From the NCBI GenBank assembly GCA_025353585.1, contig JANXOM010000196.1, positions 1 to 63,055 of the forward strand: a DNA stretch of 63,055 bases. Direction: 5' to 3'. The translations under genes were made by a program, and so were the position numbers. Source of the stretch: Deltaproteobacteria bacterium (GTDB lineage: Bacteria; Myxococcota_A; Polyangia; Haliangiales; Haliangiaceae). This document shows, in pieces, positions 1-9,011 of the stretch (within the stretch, counting starts at the first letter, position 1; each line of letters opens with the position of its first letter). A model generated the notes under the pieces. The model was not told the DNA's origin. It saw nothing but the letters and a program-made list of their open reading frames with translations, and searched no databases.

Positions 1-2
1 CC

Positions 3-1286
3 CGCGCGGCGCACGCGAACCCGGCGTCCGTGGTGCCCTCCGGCGGCGCGGCCGACGTGACGTTCGACTACGCGTACGAGCTCGACAAATCGACCATCGC
101 CCGCGAGCGCGTGGGCGACGCGAGCCAGGATCCGCTCTCGCCGATCGTGGCCCACAAGGATCTCGTCTTCCATCAGTTCGAGCACACGCTCACGCCGCGC
201 GTCGACGTCGGCATCTACCACGACACCTGGCTCACGCTCGCGCTGCCTGTCGTCCTCGCCCAGGCTCGCCAGCTCCAGCTCGACAGCGGCGTCGATCGCG
301 CGCACAGCTCCACGCTCGCGGACGGCTTCTTGCCGAGCGCCGGCTACAACGCGCAGACGAACGGCGGCCCGCTCGTCGACGATGACATCTTCCGCGGCGC
401 CACGCGGCACGGCATCGACCAGCTCCACCTCGGCGTCGGCGCGGCGCTGATGAACCAGCGGCGAGATCCCACGAAGCCGACGTGGAAGATCGGCGGCGAG
501 GTCCGTATCGCCGTCGGATCCGTGCAGGCGATCGACCCCGCGAACCCGGGCGGCAACACCAGCGTCGGGCGCGGCGTCCACGAGGTCCGCCTGTGGACCA
601 CCTTCGACAAGAAGATCGGCTGGGCCGAGCCGCACTTCGAGCTGTTCTGGCAGGCGCCGATCGGCGTGACGTCGAGCTCGCCGTTCCAGGACCCGGGCTT
701 CGGCTCGACCAACGTCGCGCTCGGCCAGAAGGCCGGCGTCTCGGTCGGCTTCGAGGCCGCCGCCGTCGACGACAAGCTCGCCGAGAACCGGCTCTCGATC
801 GACCTCGGCAGCCGCATCGTCGGCCACTTCGAGGGCCGCGACTACACGGAGATGTGGGAGGTGTTCCAGCTCGCGGGCGACAAGGGCACGGCCGGCAACC
901 CGCTCGTCCTCGACGCCGATCCCACGATGCCCGGCCGCCAGGACACCTCGCACCCCGGTATCACGAACGTCGAGAACTACCTCGAGGTCGCGGCCAGCGC
1001 CGCGCTGCGCGCCGAGCTCGGCAAGCACGTGCGCCTCTCGGCGATGGGCGAGGTCGTCGTCAAGACGGACCACGCGATCACGTTCGCCGACTCCGGCGTC
1101 GACCTCCCGACGTGCACCGGGTCGGTGACCACCGGCTGCGAGGCGGACAAGAACGACGTCGTCAACCCCGGCACGCGGGAAGTGAACCCGGCGTTCGCCC
1201 CGGGCATCGACCTCGTCGGGCATCGCTATCGCAGCGAGCACGAATTCGGCGTCGTGATCGGGCTGCAGCTCCAGATCGTCTTTTAG
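3..1286 (+). CDS. Outer-membrane beta-barrel-like protein, 5' end outside the window
   Basis: The frame is open to the left edge. The residues before the first in-window GTG (position 30) read RAAHA then NPAS, which looks like the end of a Sec signal peptide with an AxA cleavage site, so the true start lies upstream of the window. The ~420 residues seen are rich in short alternating polar/hydrophobic stretches (WLTLALPVVLA, GVSVGFEAAA, the C-terminal FGVVIGLQLQIVF) and end in Phe, as outer-membrane barrels usually do. I do not recognise the family. It is followed after 86 nt by the PspA gene on the same strand; whether they share a transcript cannot be told. The barrel call is inference from pattern. 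Confidence 0.6.
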   Translation, partial: RAAHANPASVVPSGGAADVTFDYAYELDKSTIARERVGDASQDPLSPIVAHKDLVFHQFEHTLTPRVDVGIYHDTWLTLALPVVLAQARQLQLDSGVDRAHSSTLADGFLPSAGYNAQTNGGPLVDDDIFRGATRHGIDQLHLGVGAALMNQRRDPTKPTWKIGGEVRIAVGSVQAIDPANPGGNTSVGRGVHEVRLWTTFDKKIGWAEPHFELFWQAPIGVTSSSPFQDPGFGSTNVALGQKAGVSVGFEAAAVDDKLAENRLSIDLGSRIVGHFEGRDYTEMWEVFQLAGDKGTAGNPLVLDADPTMPGRQDTSHPGITNVENYLEVAASAALRAELGKHVRLSAMGEVVVKTDHAITFADSGVDLPTCTGSVTTGCEADKNDVVNPGTREVNPAFAPGIDLVGHRYRSEHEFGVVIGLQLQIVF

Positions 1287-1360
1287 GTTTTAGGCGCGCC
1301 GGGCGGTTGAGCGCCGCCGCTCCCGCCCGTAACGTCGGGGTTCCTGGGTCGATGGCCCGC

Positions 1361-1366
1361 GGAGGG
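1361..1366 (+). promoter_or_regulatory. Strong Shine-Dalgarno site that sets the pspA start
   Basis: GGAGGG lies 6 nt upstream of the ATG at 1373. It picks that codon over the in-frame ATG at 1352 and over the much longer open frame that runs back through the preceding gene. Confidence 0.75.
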
Positions 1367-1372
1367 ACGACG

Positions 1373-2146
1373 ATGATCTTCGGAAAGTTTTTCGGCGCGA
1401 TGCGGGCCCAGATGAACAAGCTCGCCAACTTTTTCTGGGAGGCCGATCCGATCGCCCAGATGCAGTACGAGTACGACATGGCGGTCGAGCAGCTCAAGGA
1501 AGGCCGCGTCGGCCTCGAGCAGTATCGCGGCCTCGTCGAGCGCGTGGGCCGCCAGGTCAAGGACGGCGAGGCCAACACGGCCAAGCTGACGGCCCAGGCC
1601 AAGGCGTACTTGAAGTCCGGCGACCGCGAGACGGCCGCGAGCTTCGCGCTGCGCCTGACCAAGGCGAAGGCGACCCTCGCCGAGAACCAGGCGCAGCTCG
1701 CGATGCACGAGGGCGCGTATCAAAACAACCTCAAGAAGATCCAGTTCGCGAACAAGAAGCTCGTCGACGTCAAGGACAAGATCTCGAAGTACGACGCGGA
1801 TCTGAAGATGAGCTCGGCCGAGGCCGAGGTCGCGAAGCTCACGCAGAGCTTCAACATGGACGTCACGACGGACTTCGGTCAGCTCGAGTCGATCATCCAG
1901 GGCAAGATCGACGCGAACCGCGGCAAGGCGCGCGTCGCGTCGGATCTGTCCGCGGAGGGCATCGATCACATCGCGGCCGAAGAGAAGATGGAGCAGTCGA
2001 TGGCCGACGACGCGCTCAAGGATCTCGAGGTCGAGCTCGGGATGCGCGCGCCGGAGACCACCCCCGTGGCGCAGGCGAACAAGGACCTCGGCCCGGCCGA
2101 GGAAGCGCCCGCCAAGCAGCCGGCGACCGAAACGGAGAAGGCGTAG
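1373..2146 (+). CDS. pspA: PspA/IM30 (Vipp1) family protein
   Basis: A 257-aa, almost entirely helical, charged protein starting MIFGKFFGAMRAQMNKLANF. It has the amphipathic N-terminal helix and long coiled-coil hairpin of PspA/IM30 proteins, with an acidic, Pro/Ala-rich tail. PspA/IM30 proteins belong to the ESCRT-III superfamily and polymerise on stressed inner membranes; that is family knowledge. The gene starts an operon whose next gene begins 2 nt after its stop and which also encodes an ABC transporter and an AAA+ ATPase. No PspF-like activator or PspB/PspC gene is adjacent, so control and partners differ from the enterobacterial psp operon. Family assignment is confident; its job here is not. 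Confidence 0.9.
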   Translation: MIFGKFFGAMRAQMNKLANFFWEADPIAQMQYEYDMAVEQLKEGRVGLEQYRGLVERVGRQVKDGEANTAKLTAQAKAYLKSGDRETAASFALRLTKAKATLAENQAQLAMHEGAYQNNLKKIQFANKKLVDVKDKISKYDADLKMSSAEAEVAKLTQSFNMDVTTDFGQLESIIQGKIDANRGKARVASDLSAEGIDHIAAEEKMEQSMADDALKDLEVELGMRAPETTPVAQANKDLGPAEEAPAKQPATETEKA

Positions 2147-2148
2147 TC

Positions 2149-3903
2149 ATGGCGGGTAACAAGCCGAAACCGGCATTCTTCATCGCGATCCTCGTCGTCG
2201 TCGCCGCGCTGGTCGGCTTCGCGGTCATGCGGATGAGGGGCAAGGACGACGGCGGCGGCGCCAAGGGCAGCGGCGACAACATCAACATCTCTGACATCAA
2301 GCACCAGGCCGGCGGCAGCAACGGCTCGGCCACGCAGGCCGAGAGCCCGGACGGCAACGGCGTCACGACGGTCAAGGAGTACACGTTCGAGCCGGCGTCG
2401 CGCCTCGCGGAGATCAAGGAGGCCTCGGACTACAAGGCGCTCGGCAAGCCGCGCGTCGTGAAGTTCGCGGTGAACGTGTGGGCCGGCTGGGCCCCGATCA
2501 TCTGGGCGAACCACGGCAACAAGGCCGGGAAGATCTGGAAGGACGGCAAGGGCGGCGAGTTCCAGGTGGAGCTCGTGCTCGTCGACGATCCGACCAAGAT
2601 GGCGACGGTCTACGCGAACGGTGACGTGCACGTCGGCTGGGCGACGGTCGACATGCTGCCGCTCGTGGTGGAGCGGCTCAAGAAGGACGCCCGCCTCACC
2701 CCGCGCGTGTTCCAGCAGATCGACTGGAGCAACGGCGGTGACGGCATCGTCGCGCGCGAGGGCATCAAGAACGTCGGCGACCTCCGCGGCAAGACGGTCA
2801 CGCTCGCGCAGTACTCGCCCTCGCACTACTTCCTGCTCAACGTGCTCCTGAACGGCGGCGTCCAGCCGTCGGAAGTGAACATGAAGTTCACGGGCGACGC
2901 GTTCCAGGCCGCGGCGGCGTTCAACGGCGACAAGAGCATCTCGGCGGCCGTCTCGTGGTCGCCCGACATCTACAACCTGACGAAGACGGGCTCGGGCAAC
3001 AAGCTCCTGCTCTCGACGCAGACCGCGAACCGCCTCATCGGTGACGTGTGGTTCGCGCGCGCCGACTTCGCGCGTGACAACCCGGAGATCATCGAGGGCC
3101 TCGTGCGCGGCATCCTCGACGCGACCGACGAGCTCACCGCCGACAAGGCGAAGCAGACCGGCGTGGGCGATCTGATGGACGAGTTCTACAGCCTGCCCAA
3201 GGGCACGGGCGCCGGCATGCTCGGCGACGCGCACTGGTGCAACTACGCCGAGAACCGCGACTTCTTCCTGAACCAGAACAACCCGACGAACTTCGAGCGC
3301 ACGTACAACACGGCGTTCTTGCTCTACAAGGCGATCCGAGCGGTCGAGACGAAGGTCCCATTCGACCAGATCATGGACTTCTCGGTCATCAAGAAGCTCG
3401 GCACGGACCCGAAGTACCAGGCATCGAAGAACGAGTACGAGTTCAAGTTCACGCCGACCTCGAACGTCGAGGTCAACGTGGAGAACGCGGTCCTCACGAA
3501 GACCGTCACGATCAACTTCTTCCCGAACTCGTTCGATCTGTCGAAGAAGGTCCCGAACGCGGCGGGCGGCCCCGACGTCCCGTACGACACCAACGTCGAC
3601 AACACGCTCGAGGACATCGGCAAGCTCGCCGGCACGTTCGGCGCGGCGCGCATCCAGATCAGCGGCCACACGGACGCGTCGATGCGCAACAGCGGCGCGG
3701 ACGAGAACCTGGTGCGCGAGCTCTCGCTGAACCGCGCGAACTCGGTGAAGCAGGCGCTCTTGAACAAGTTCAAGAAGATGAACCCGAACCAGTTCATCAC
3801 CGCCGGCTACGGCTGGGACAAGCCCGCGGACCCCAAGGATCCCGACAACCACGCCAAGAACCGGCGCGTCGAGATCAAGGTCGTGCCCGCCGAGGCCCAG
3901 TAG
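2149..3903 (+). CDS. Membrane-anchored ABC substrate-binding protein fused to an OmpA peptidoglycan-binding domain
   Basis: 584 aa in three parts. Residues 8-27 (FFIAILVVVAALVGFAVMRM) form an uncleaved TM anchor, followed by a Gly/Ser-rich linker. Residues ~100-400 resemble NMT1/SsuA/ThiY-type periplasmic binding proteins (KFAVNVWAGWAP, DGIVAREGIKNVGDLRGKTV). Residues ~460-582 form an OmpA-like domain with SGHTDA (about 505-510) and NRRVEI (571-576), the motifs around the diaminopimelate-binding pocket. The binding lobe should thus be tethered between the inner membrane and peptidoglycan. Permease and ATPase genes follow directly; the permease GTG overlaps this stop by 1 nt (TAGTG). The ligand cannot be read from sequence. 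The fusion sets this protein apart from free binding proteins of the taurine/thiamine class. Confidence 0.88.
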   Translation: MAGNKPKPAFFIAILVVVAALVGFAVMRMRGKDDGGGAKGSGDNINISDIKHQAGGSNGSATQAESPDGNGVTTVKEYTFEPASRLAEIKEASDYKALGKPRVVKFAVNVWAGWAPIIWANHGNKAGKIWKDGKGGEFQVELVLVDDPTKMATVYANGDVHVGWATVDMLPLVVERLKKDARLTPRVFQQIDWSNGGDGIVAREGIKNVGDLRGKTVTLAQYSPSHYFLLNVLLNGGVQPSEVNMKFTGDAFQAAAAFNGDKSISAAVSWSPDIYNLTKTGSGNKLLLSTQTANRLIGDVWFARADFARDNPEIIEGLVRGILDATDELTADKAKQTGVGDLMDEFYSLPKGTGAGMLGDAHWCNYAENRDFFLNQNNPTNFERTYNTAFLLYKAIRAVETKVPFDQIMDFSVIKKLGTDPKYQASKNEYEFKFTPTSNVEVNVENAVLTKTVTINFFPNSFDLSKKVPNAAGGPDVPYDTNVDNTLEDIGKLAGTFGAARIQISGHTDASMRNSGADENLVRELSLNRANSVKQALLNKFKKMNPNQFITAGYGWDKPADPKDPDNHAKNRRVEIKVVPAEAQ

Positions 3904-4823
3904 TGGCTGACAAGCCCCCGCCAACGACCAAGCCCGCGGCCGAGCCGACGGCGAAGCCCGCGCCGGCATCCAAGGCGAAAGCGGAGCCAGCGCCGAAGGC
4001 GAAAGCGGAGGCGGTCCCGCCGCTCGGGCTCCCGCCGCCGCCGGCGTGGTGGAAGACGCTGCGCGCGGACCCGCCGCCCGCGGCCCGGCTCGTCCTGGGG
4101 CTCGTCATGATCTTCGTGCTCGGCTTCGCGTGGTGGTTCGTTACCCGCGGCGACGAGCCCATGGTGTCGCCGGCGAAGCTGCCTCCGCCGGGGCCGTCGT
4201 TCCACGAGTTCGAGGTGCCGGACCTCGTCGACTCGATCGTCGATTCTCTCGAGCGCGTCTTTCTCGGCGTCGGTCTCGCCGCGGTGGTCGGCGTCTCGCT
4301 CGGCCTCCTCGCCGGCGCGAACCGCGCCGCCGCCGCGCTCCTGGCCCCGCTCGTCATCTTCCTGCGCTCGATCCCGATGGGCGCCCTGCTCCCGCTCATG
4401 CTGATCCTGTTCGGCATCGGCCAGGAGCAGCGCGTGATGTTCCTGTTCTTCGCGCTCGTGGCGTTCGTGTTCAGCGACACGATGAAGGCGGTGGCGCTGG
4501 TGCCGGAGCGCTACGTGGAGACGGCGCTGACGCTCGGCGCGTCGCGGCTGCAGATCATCCGCAAGGTGCTCGTGCCGCTCGCCGTGCCGGACATCGTCAC
4601 GAGCATCCGGTTCCAGGTCGGCCTCGCGCTCGGCTACATCATGCTCGCCGAGGACATCGGCGTGGATCACGGCCTCGGCCACGCGATCACCACGAGCCAG
4701 CGCCTCGGCAAGTCAGGCAACGTGTACGTCCTCCTGTTCATCATCGCGGGCGTGGCCTTCGGGCTCGATCTGCTGCTCCGTACGATCCAGCGCGGCGTGT
4801 TCGCGTGGAGGCGAGACCTCTAA
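3903..4823 (+). CDS. ABC transporter permease (SsuC/TauC/ThiX-like BPD family)
   Basis: 306 aa, GTG start overlapping the previous stop. The first ~55 residues are a Lys/Ala/Pro-rich cytoplasmic extension; then come about six TM helices. The cytoplasmic coupling loop is clear: VETALTLGASRLQIIRKVLV with E at ~206 and the following LPLAVPDI-type stretch, the EAA motif of importer permeases. It should form the channel with the ATPase that begins 2 nt downstream and take substrate from the SBP-OmpA fusion. Specificity is unknown; the closest families carry sulfonates, nitrate/cyanate or thiamine precursors. The long charged N-terminal tail is unusual and may contact other operon products (inference). 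Confidence 0.88.
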   Translation: MADKPPPTTKPAAEPTAKPAPASKAKAEPAPKAKAEAVPPLGLPPPPAWWKTLRADPPPAARLVLGLVMIFVLGFAWWFVTRGDEPMVSPAKLPPPGPSFHEFEVPDLVDSIVDSLERVFLGVGLAAVVGVSLGLLAGANRAAAALLAPLVIFLRSIPMGALLPLMLILFGIGQEQRVMFLFFALVAFVFSDTMKAVALVPERYVETALTLGASRLQIIRKVLVPLAVPDIVTSIRFQVGLALGYIMLAEDIGVDHGLGHAITTSQRLGKSGNVYVLLFIIAGVAFGLDLLLRTIQRGVFAWRRDL

Positions 4824-4824
4824 C

Positions 4825-5976
4825 ATGTCGAAGCCCGACGACGACGGCACGACGAAGCCGCCCCACCACGCGAGCGACATGCCCGGCGGGACCGGCACCG
4901 GCCCCGCCGGCGGAGGCGCCCCCGAAAAAGGGACGCCCGCGCCGGTCGCCGAGGACCCGGTGGCGGCGGCCGCGGCGCTCGCTGCCTTCGAGGCGGACGA
5001 GGCGAAGCTCGCCGAGCGCGACCTGCCCGCCGAGACGGCCGCCGTGGTCGCGGCGGCCGCGAAGGCGCCGCTCAAGCCGGCCGAGCTCGAGGCCGTGGCG
5101 AACGCGATCCCCAAGCCGATGCCGGCGAGCGTGAGCGGCGGCGTCAAGGTGGAGCCGCTCGGCAAGCCCACGCCGAACCCGAAGGTCGTCGTGTTCGACA
5201 ACGTCACCAAGACGTACCCGGGCGGCTTCACCGCCATCAAGAACGTCTCGTTCTCGATCGAGGACTACCCGGGCCGCGGCGAGTTCGTCTCGATCCTCGG
5301 CCCGTCCGGCTGCGGCAAGTCGACGGTGATCCGCATGATCGCCGGCCTCCTCCCGCAGTTCCCGCAATCGTCGGGCACCGTGCTCGTCGACGGCAAGACG
5401 ATCCAGGGGCCGGGCCCCGACCGCGGCATGGTCTTCCAGGACTACACCTCGTTCGACAACCGCAGCGTGCTCGACAACATCGCCTTTGGCCTCGAGTGCC
5501 AGGGCATGGGCAAGGCGGAGCGCCACGACATGGCGCGCCACTGGATCACGAAGGTCGGCCTGTCCGTGAAGCGCGACGCCGACAAGTACCCGCACGAGCT
5601 CTCCGGCGGCATGCGGCAGCGCGTGGCCATCGCGCGCACGCTGATCCTCAAGCCGCGCATCATCCTCATGGACGAGCCGTTCGGCGCGCTCGATCCGCCG
5701 ACGCGCACGCGCATGCAGGACAACCTCGTCGAGCTGTGGCGCGAACAGTCGCCCACGATCTTCTTCATCACGCACTCGATCGAAGAGGCCGTCTACCTCG
5801 GCGATCACATCCTCCTGTTCTCGAACTCGCCCGGCACCGTGCTGCAGACGATCCGCATCCCGCCGCCGGATCGTCCGTCGATCGCGATGCAGCGCGATCC
5901 GCACTTCCAGGAGGTCGTCACGGGCATCCGCGACGTCATCGACAAGCTCGAGTCGAGCAGCCGGGCGGGGGACTAG
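4825..5976 (+). CDS. ABC transporter ATP-binding protein (SsuB/TauB-like) with N-terminal extension
   Basis: 383 aa. A full ABC cassette begins near residue 120: Walker A GPSGCGKST (159-167), signature LSGGMRQR (from 259), Walker B RIILMDEPFGALDP with D283/E284, and the ITHSIEEA switch region. The class is the importer ATPase of sulfonate/nitrate-type transporters. The first ~115 residues are an added Ala/Glu/Pro-rich low-complexity segment that ordinary 250-260-aa homologues lack, matching the tails on the permease and on PspA. Energises uptake with the adjacent permease. ATG start 1 nt after the permease stop. Confidence 0.92.
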   Translation: MSKPDDDGTTKPPHHASDMPGGTGTGPAGGGAPEKGTPAPVAEDPVAAAAALAAFEADEAKLAERDLPAETAAVVAAAAKAPLKPAELEAVANAIPKPMPASVSGGVKVEPLGKPTPNPKVVVFDNVTKTYPGGFTAIKNVSFSIEDYPGRGEFVSILGPSGCGKSTVIRMIAGLLPQFPQSSGTVLVDGKTIQGPGPDRGMVFQDYTSFDNRSVLDNIAFGLECQGMGKAERHDMARHWITKVGLSVKRDADKYPHELSGGMRQRVAIARTLILKPRIILMDEPFGALDPPTRTRMQDNLVELWREQSPTIFFITHSIEEAVYLGDHILLFSNSPGTVLQTIRIPPPDRPSIAMQRDPHFQEVVTGIRDVIDKLESSSRAGD

Positions 5977-5981
5977 TCGCC

Positions 5982-6941
5982 ATGGTCGACAAGCCGCGCG
6001 CCGGGATGTGGCGCTACGTCAAGGAGGCGTTCCTGTTCCGCTGGAACATGCTCGCCCTCGGCGGCGCGGCCGCGGCCGCGATCATCTCCGGCCACCCCGA
6101 CGTCGCGCTGCCGCTCGTGGCCGCGGCCGAGGTGACCTTCCTTGCCGGCCTGGCGACCCTGCCGCGCTACCAGGCCGCGATCGACGCGAAGGCGCGCTTC
6201 GAGCTCGACGGCGGCAAGGTCCCCGGCGGCGCGTCGCAGCAGACGCCGGCGGCGCAGGCCTCGGCGAAGGACAAGATCCTCGAGGTCCTGCGCTCGCTGT
6301 CGGACGAGCGGCGCTCGCGGTTCTTGCGCCTGCGCGCGCGCTGCGTGGAGATGCAGCGGATCGCGAACGCCGTGCGCGGCGAGACGGCCGACGCCAGCGG
6401 CGCGAACGCAGAGCTCCGCACGCCCGCGCTCGATCGCTTGCTGTGGGTGTTCCTCAAGCTGCTCCTCTCCGAGCAGGCGATCACGCGGTTCCTGCAGGCC
6501 GCGGACGAGCCGGGCATCGAGCGCTCGCTCGCCGACATCAAGGCTCGCATCGTCAAGCGCACGGAGGCCGTCCCCGAGGCCGAGCGCGAGGCCGATCGCA
6601 TCTTGCGCTCGCTCCAGGACAGCGCCGCGACCGCGCAGATGCGCAAGGACAACTTCGTCAAGGCGCGCAATAACGCCGAGTTCGTGGCGACGGAGATCGA
6701 GCGGCTCGAGAACAAGATCGCGGCCGTCACCGAGATGGCCGTCGGCGAGACCGACCCGGATCAGATGAGCAGCCGCATCGACGCCATCTCCGAGGGCATC
6801 TCGCAGACCGAGGCGACCATCCGCGAGCTGCAAAAGATCACCGGCATCACCGACGCGGCGGAGTCGACGCCCTCGATCCTCGATCTCGACATCGGCATCG
6901 CGGCGCGCCCGCCGCGCACGCCCGGAAAGGTGGCTGAATGA
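5982..6941 (+). CDS. Two-TM coiled-coil protein of unknown function
   Basis: 319 aa. Two hydrophobic segments lie near the N-terminus (about 14-36 and 38-58, including MLALGGAAAAAIISG and LPLVAAAEVTFLAGLATL). A long charged helical region follows, rich in Arg/Glu/Ala and probably coiled-coil on the cytoplasmic side (QMRKDNFVKARNNAEFVATE, SRIDAISEGISQTEATIREL). I recognise no catalytic motif. The ATG follows the ATPase stop by 5 nt with a G-rich Shine-Dalgarno upstream, and the stop overlaps the AAA+ gene by 4 nt. Placed between transporter and AAA+ ATPase, it could be a membrane adaptor linking the two or a PspA partner (inference). Confidence 0.75.
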   Translation: MVDKPRAGMWRYVKEAFLFRWNMLALGGAAAAAIISGHPDVALPLVAAAEVTFLAGLATLPRYQAAIDAKARFELDGGKVPGGASQQTPAAQASAKDKILEVLRSLSDERRSRFLRLRARCVEMQRIANAVRGETADASGANAELRTPALDRLLWVFLKLLLSEQAITRFLQAADEPGIERSLADIKARIVKRTEAVPEAEREADRILRSLQDSAATAQMRKDNFVKARNNAEFVATEIERLENKIAAVTEMAVGETDPDQMSSRIDAISEGISQTEATIRELQKITGITDAAESTPSILDLDIGIAARPPRTPGKVAE

Positions 6942-8716
6942 GTGACGGTAAAGTTCTCGCGGGCACCGAAGGCGTGACCGCCGCGACGAAGCTCCCCGCC
7001 CACTTCCCGGCGTGGGCCGGCAAGCTCGCCGAGCTCTACTTCAGCGGCACCACGTCGACGTTCGTGCTGCACGGCAACACGTTCGACGTCGTGCGCGCCG
7101 ACGCCACGCGCTACGTCGGCCTCGCGGACTTCCTCGCCGAGCAGCTGTTCGGCCGCTGGGACCTCGTCATCCACTACGACCTCGCCCGCGGCCTGCGCTG
7201 CGCCGCCGGCAGCAACGGCAAGCGCCTCCAGGAGATGGTCGCCACCGCGAACAAGTGGATCGGCGACCTGCGCGCCCTGCCCCGCGATCCGACGAAGGCG
7301 CTCCTCGCGATCGACCTGCTCGTGCAGAAGAACGTGATGGCGGACCCGGACGACCGCATCCGCACGGCCGTCATCATCGATCACTGTGGCTACGTCGCGC
7401 CGAGCGGCGACAACCTCGACCTCGCGGAGCAGACGCACCTCGTCACGCTCCTCAACTGGGCGAGCTCCCCGTACGTCAAGCGGCTGAACATGGCGTTCGT
7501 GCTGATCGATCCGCGCCTGTCCAGCGTGGCCGAGCGGCTGACGGGCAACCCGCACGTGGCGTCGCTCGAGGTCCCGCTCCCTGACGAGGCGGAGCGCGCG
7601 GCGTTCCTCACGGCCCAGATCTCGACGAGCGGCAAGGACCTCGCCGCCGTGTCCGACTACACGGTGCCCGAGCTCGGCAAGCTGACGGCCGGCATCGGCC
7701 TCACCGACCTCGAGGTGCTCGTGCGCTCGGCGCTCGAGGGCACCCGTCGCCTCGACCGCAACTACTTCCGCGAGCTGAAGAAGCGGCTCATCGAGCGCCA
7801 GGCGCAGGGGATGCTCGAGTTCGTCGAGCCCAAGTGGGGTCTCGACACGGTCGTCGGCCACGAGGCGGCGAAGCAGCGCCTCCTCGACGACGCCGAGCTC
7901 ATCAAGCGCGGCGAGCTCGAGACCGTCCCGATGGGGTATCTCTTCTGCGGCCCCGTCGGCACGGGCAAGTCGTTCCTCGCGACCTGCGTGGCCGGTTCGA
8001 TCGGCATCCCGGCGGTCGTGCTCAAGAACTTTCGCAGCAAGTACGTCGGCGAGACAGAGGGCAACCTCGAGCGCGTGCTCGGCGTCATGCGGTCGATGGG
8101 CCCGGTCGTCGTCATCGTCGACGAGGCGGACGCGATGCTCGGCGATCGCGATCAGGGCGGAGACTCTGGCGTCGGCGCGCGCGTGTTCGGCCTCATCGCC
8201 GCGCAGATGGGCGACACGCGCTACCGCGGCAAGATCGTCTGGATGCTGCTGACGGCTCGCCCGGACCTCCTGCCGATCGACCTCAAGCGCCAGGGCCGCG
8301 CCGAGGTCCACATCCCGCTGTTCTATCCGAGCGACGACGCCGAGCTCCGCGTGATGCTGATGACGCTCGCGAAGAAGAGCGGCACGCAGCTCGCCGAGGC
8401 CGACCTCCCCGACTCGATCGCGCACAAGGGCAACCTGTCGGGCGCCGACATCGAGGGCATCGTCGGCCGCGCGTTCCGCACGTCGCTGCTCGCCGGCTCG
8501 CGCACCATCACGAAGGAGGCGCTGACGGGCGCGCTCGCGAGCTTCATGCCCTCGACCCAGACGCTCGAGCGCGAGGCGCAGGAGCTCGCGGCCATCATCG
8601 AGTGCACGGACGTGGAGTTCCTGCCGGCGGCGAAGCGCGAGAAGCTCGCGACGCTCGGCGGGCGCGAGCGGGCGCAGGAGCGCCTGACCGCGATCAAGCA
8701 GATTCTGGAACAATAG
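6938..8716 (+). CDS. Classical-clade AAA+ ATPase
   Basis: 592 aa. The first ~300 residues are an alpha/beta region (FVLHGNTFDVVRADATRYVG, TAVIIDHCGYVAP) resembling the N-terminal part of Ycf46-like AAA proteins. Then comes one AAA module: Walker A GPVGTGKS (338-345), pore-loop-like SKYVGETEGN, Walker B VVVIVDEADAM (D395, E396), sensor/arginine region LLTARPDLLPIDLKRQGRAE and C-terminal LSGADIEGIVGRAF. This is the FtsH/Vps4/Ycf46 type, not Clp/Lon, and no protease domain is present. The ATGA overlap with the previous gene ties it to the pspA-ABC operon. Since PspA is an ESCRT-III relative, a Vps4-like remodelling role is an attractive but untested inference. Confidence 0.88.
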   Translation: MSDGKVLAGTEGVTAATKLPAHFPAWAGKLAELYFSGTTSTFVLHGNTFDVVRADATRYVGLADFLAEQLFGRWDLVIHYDLARGLRCAAGSNGKRLQEMVATANKWIGDLRALPRDPTKALLAIDLLVQKNVMADPDDRIRTAVIIDHCGYVAPSGDNLDLAEQTHLVTLLNWASSPYVKRLNMAFVLIDPRLSSVAERLTGNPHVASLEVPLPDEAERAAFLTAQISTSGKDLAAVSDYTVPELGKLTAGIGLTDLEVLVRSALEGTRRLDRNYFRELKKRLIERQAQGMLEFVEPKWGLDTVVGHEAAKQRLLDDAELIKRGELETVPMGYLFCGPVGTGKSFLATCVAGSIGIPAVVLKNFRSKYVGETEGNLERVLGVMRSMGPVVVIVDEADAMLGDRDQGGDSGVGARVFGLIAAQMGDTRYRGKIVWMLLTARPDLLPIDLKRQGRAEVHIPLFYPSDDAELRVMLMTLAKKSGTQLAEADLPDSIAHKGNLSGADIEGIVGRAFRTSLLAGSRTITKEALTGALASFMPSTQTLEREAQELAAIIECTDVEFLPAAKREKLATLGGRERAQERLTAIKQILEQ

Positions 8717-8726
8717 GAGAACACCC

Positions 8727-9011
8727 ATGGCGCGCGCGAGCTGGATCAACGACGACCACCACCCCGACCTCGACGCCCACGTGGGCGCGCTCGAGCACTT
8801 CACCTCGTCGCTCGCCGATGGCGTCATCGACGCGCAGGAGCTCGCGACGCAGGAGAAGAACCTCATCGCGGCGATGACGGCCGCGGAGGGCTCGCTCTCC
8901 GACGAGCAGCACGCGCAGGTGACGAAGCTCCTCGCCGAGCTCACCGCGTACAGCGTCATGCGTACGCTGCACGAGATGATGCAAGCCAAGGTCGCGAACA
9001 CCAAAACCTAG
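8727..9011 (+). CDS. Small acidic helical protein, possibly TerB-like
   Basis: 94 aa, ATG preceded by AGGAGA 6 nt upstream. All-helical by composition, with the segment SSLADGVIDAQELATQEK; an ADGxxxxxE pattern is the hallmark of TerB-like helical bundles, but the protein is shorter than a full TerB domain (~140 aa), so the resemblance is weak. It sits between the AAA+ gene and the HLFGH protein; its TAG overlaps the next GTG by 1 nt. Likely a soluble accessory protein of the operon; no function is claimed. Confidence 0.65.
   Translation: MARASWINDDHHPDLDAHVGALEHFTSSLADGVIDAQELATQEKNLIAAMTAAEGSLSDEQHAQVTKLLAELTAYSVMRTLHEMMQAKVANTKT

Noticed and set aside
1966..3969. A 667-codon minus-strand frame opposite pspA and the SBP-OmpA gene
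   Set aside because: Shadow frame of strongly recognised plus-strand genes; low-complexity Val/Leu/Arg/Asp composition.
6761..9004. A 747-codon minus-strand frame opposite the AAA+ gene
   Set aside because: Antisense to an AAA+ ATPase with intact motifs; no family features and no start context.
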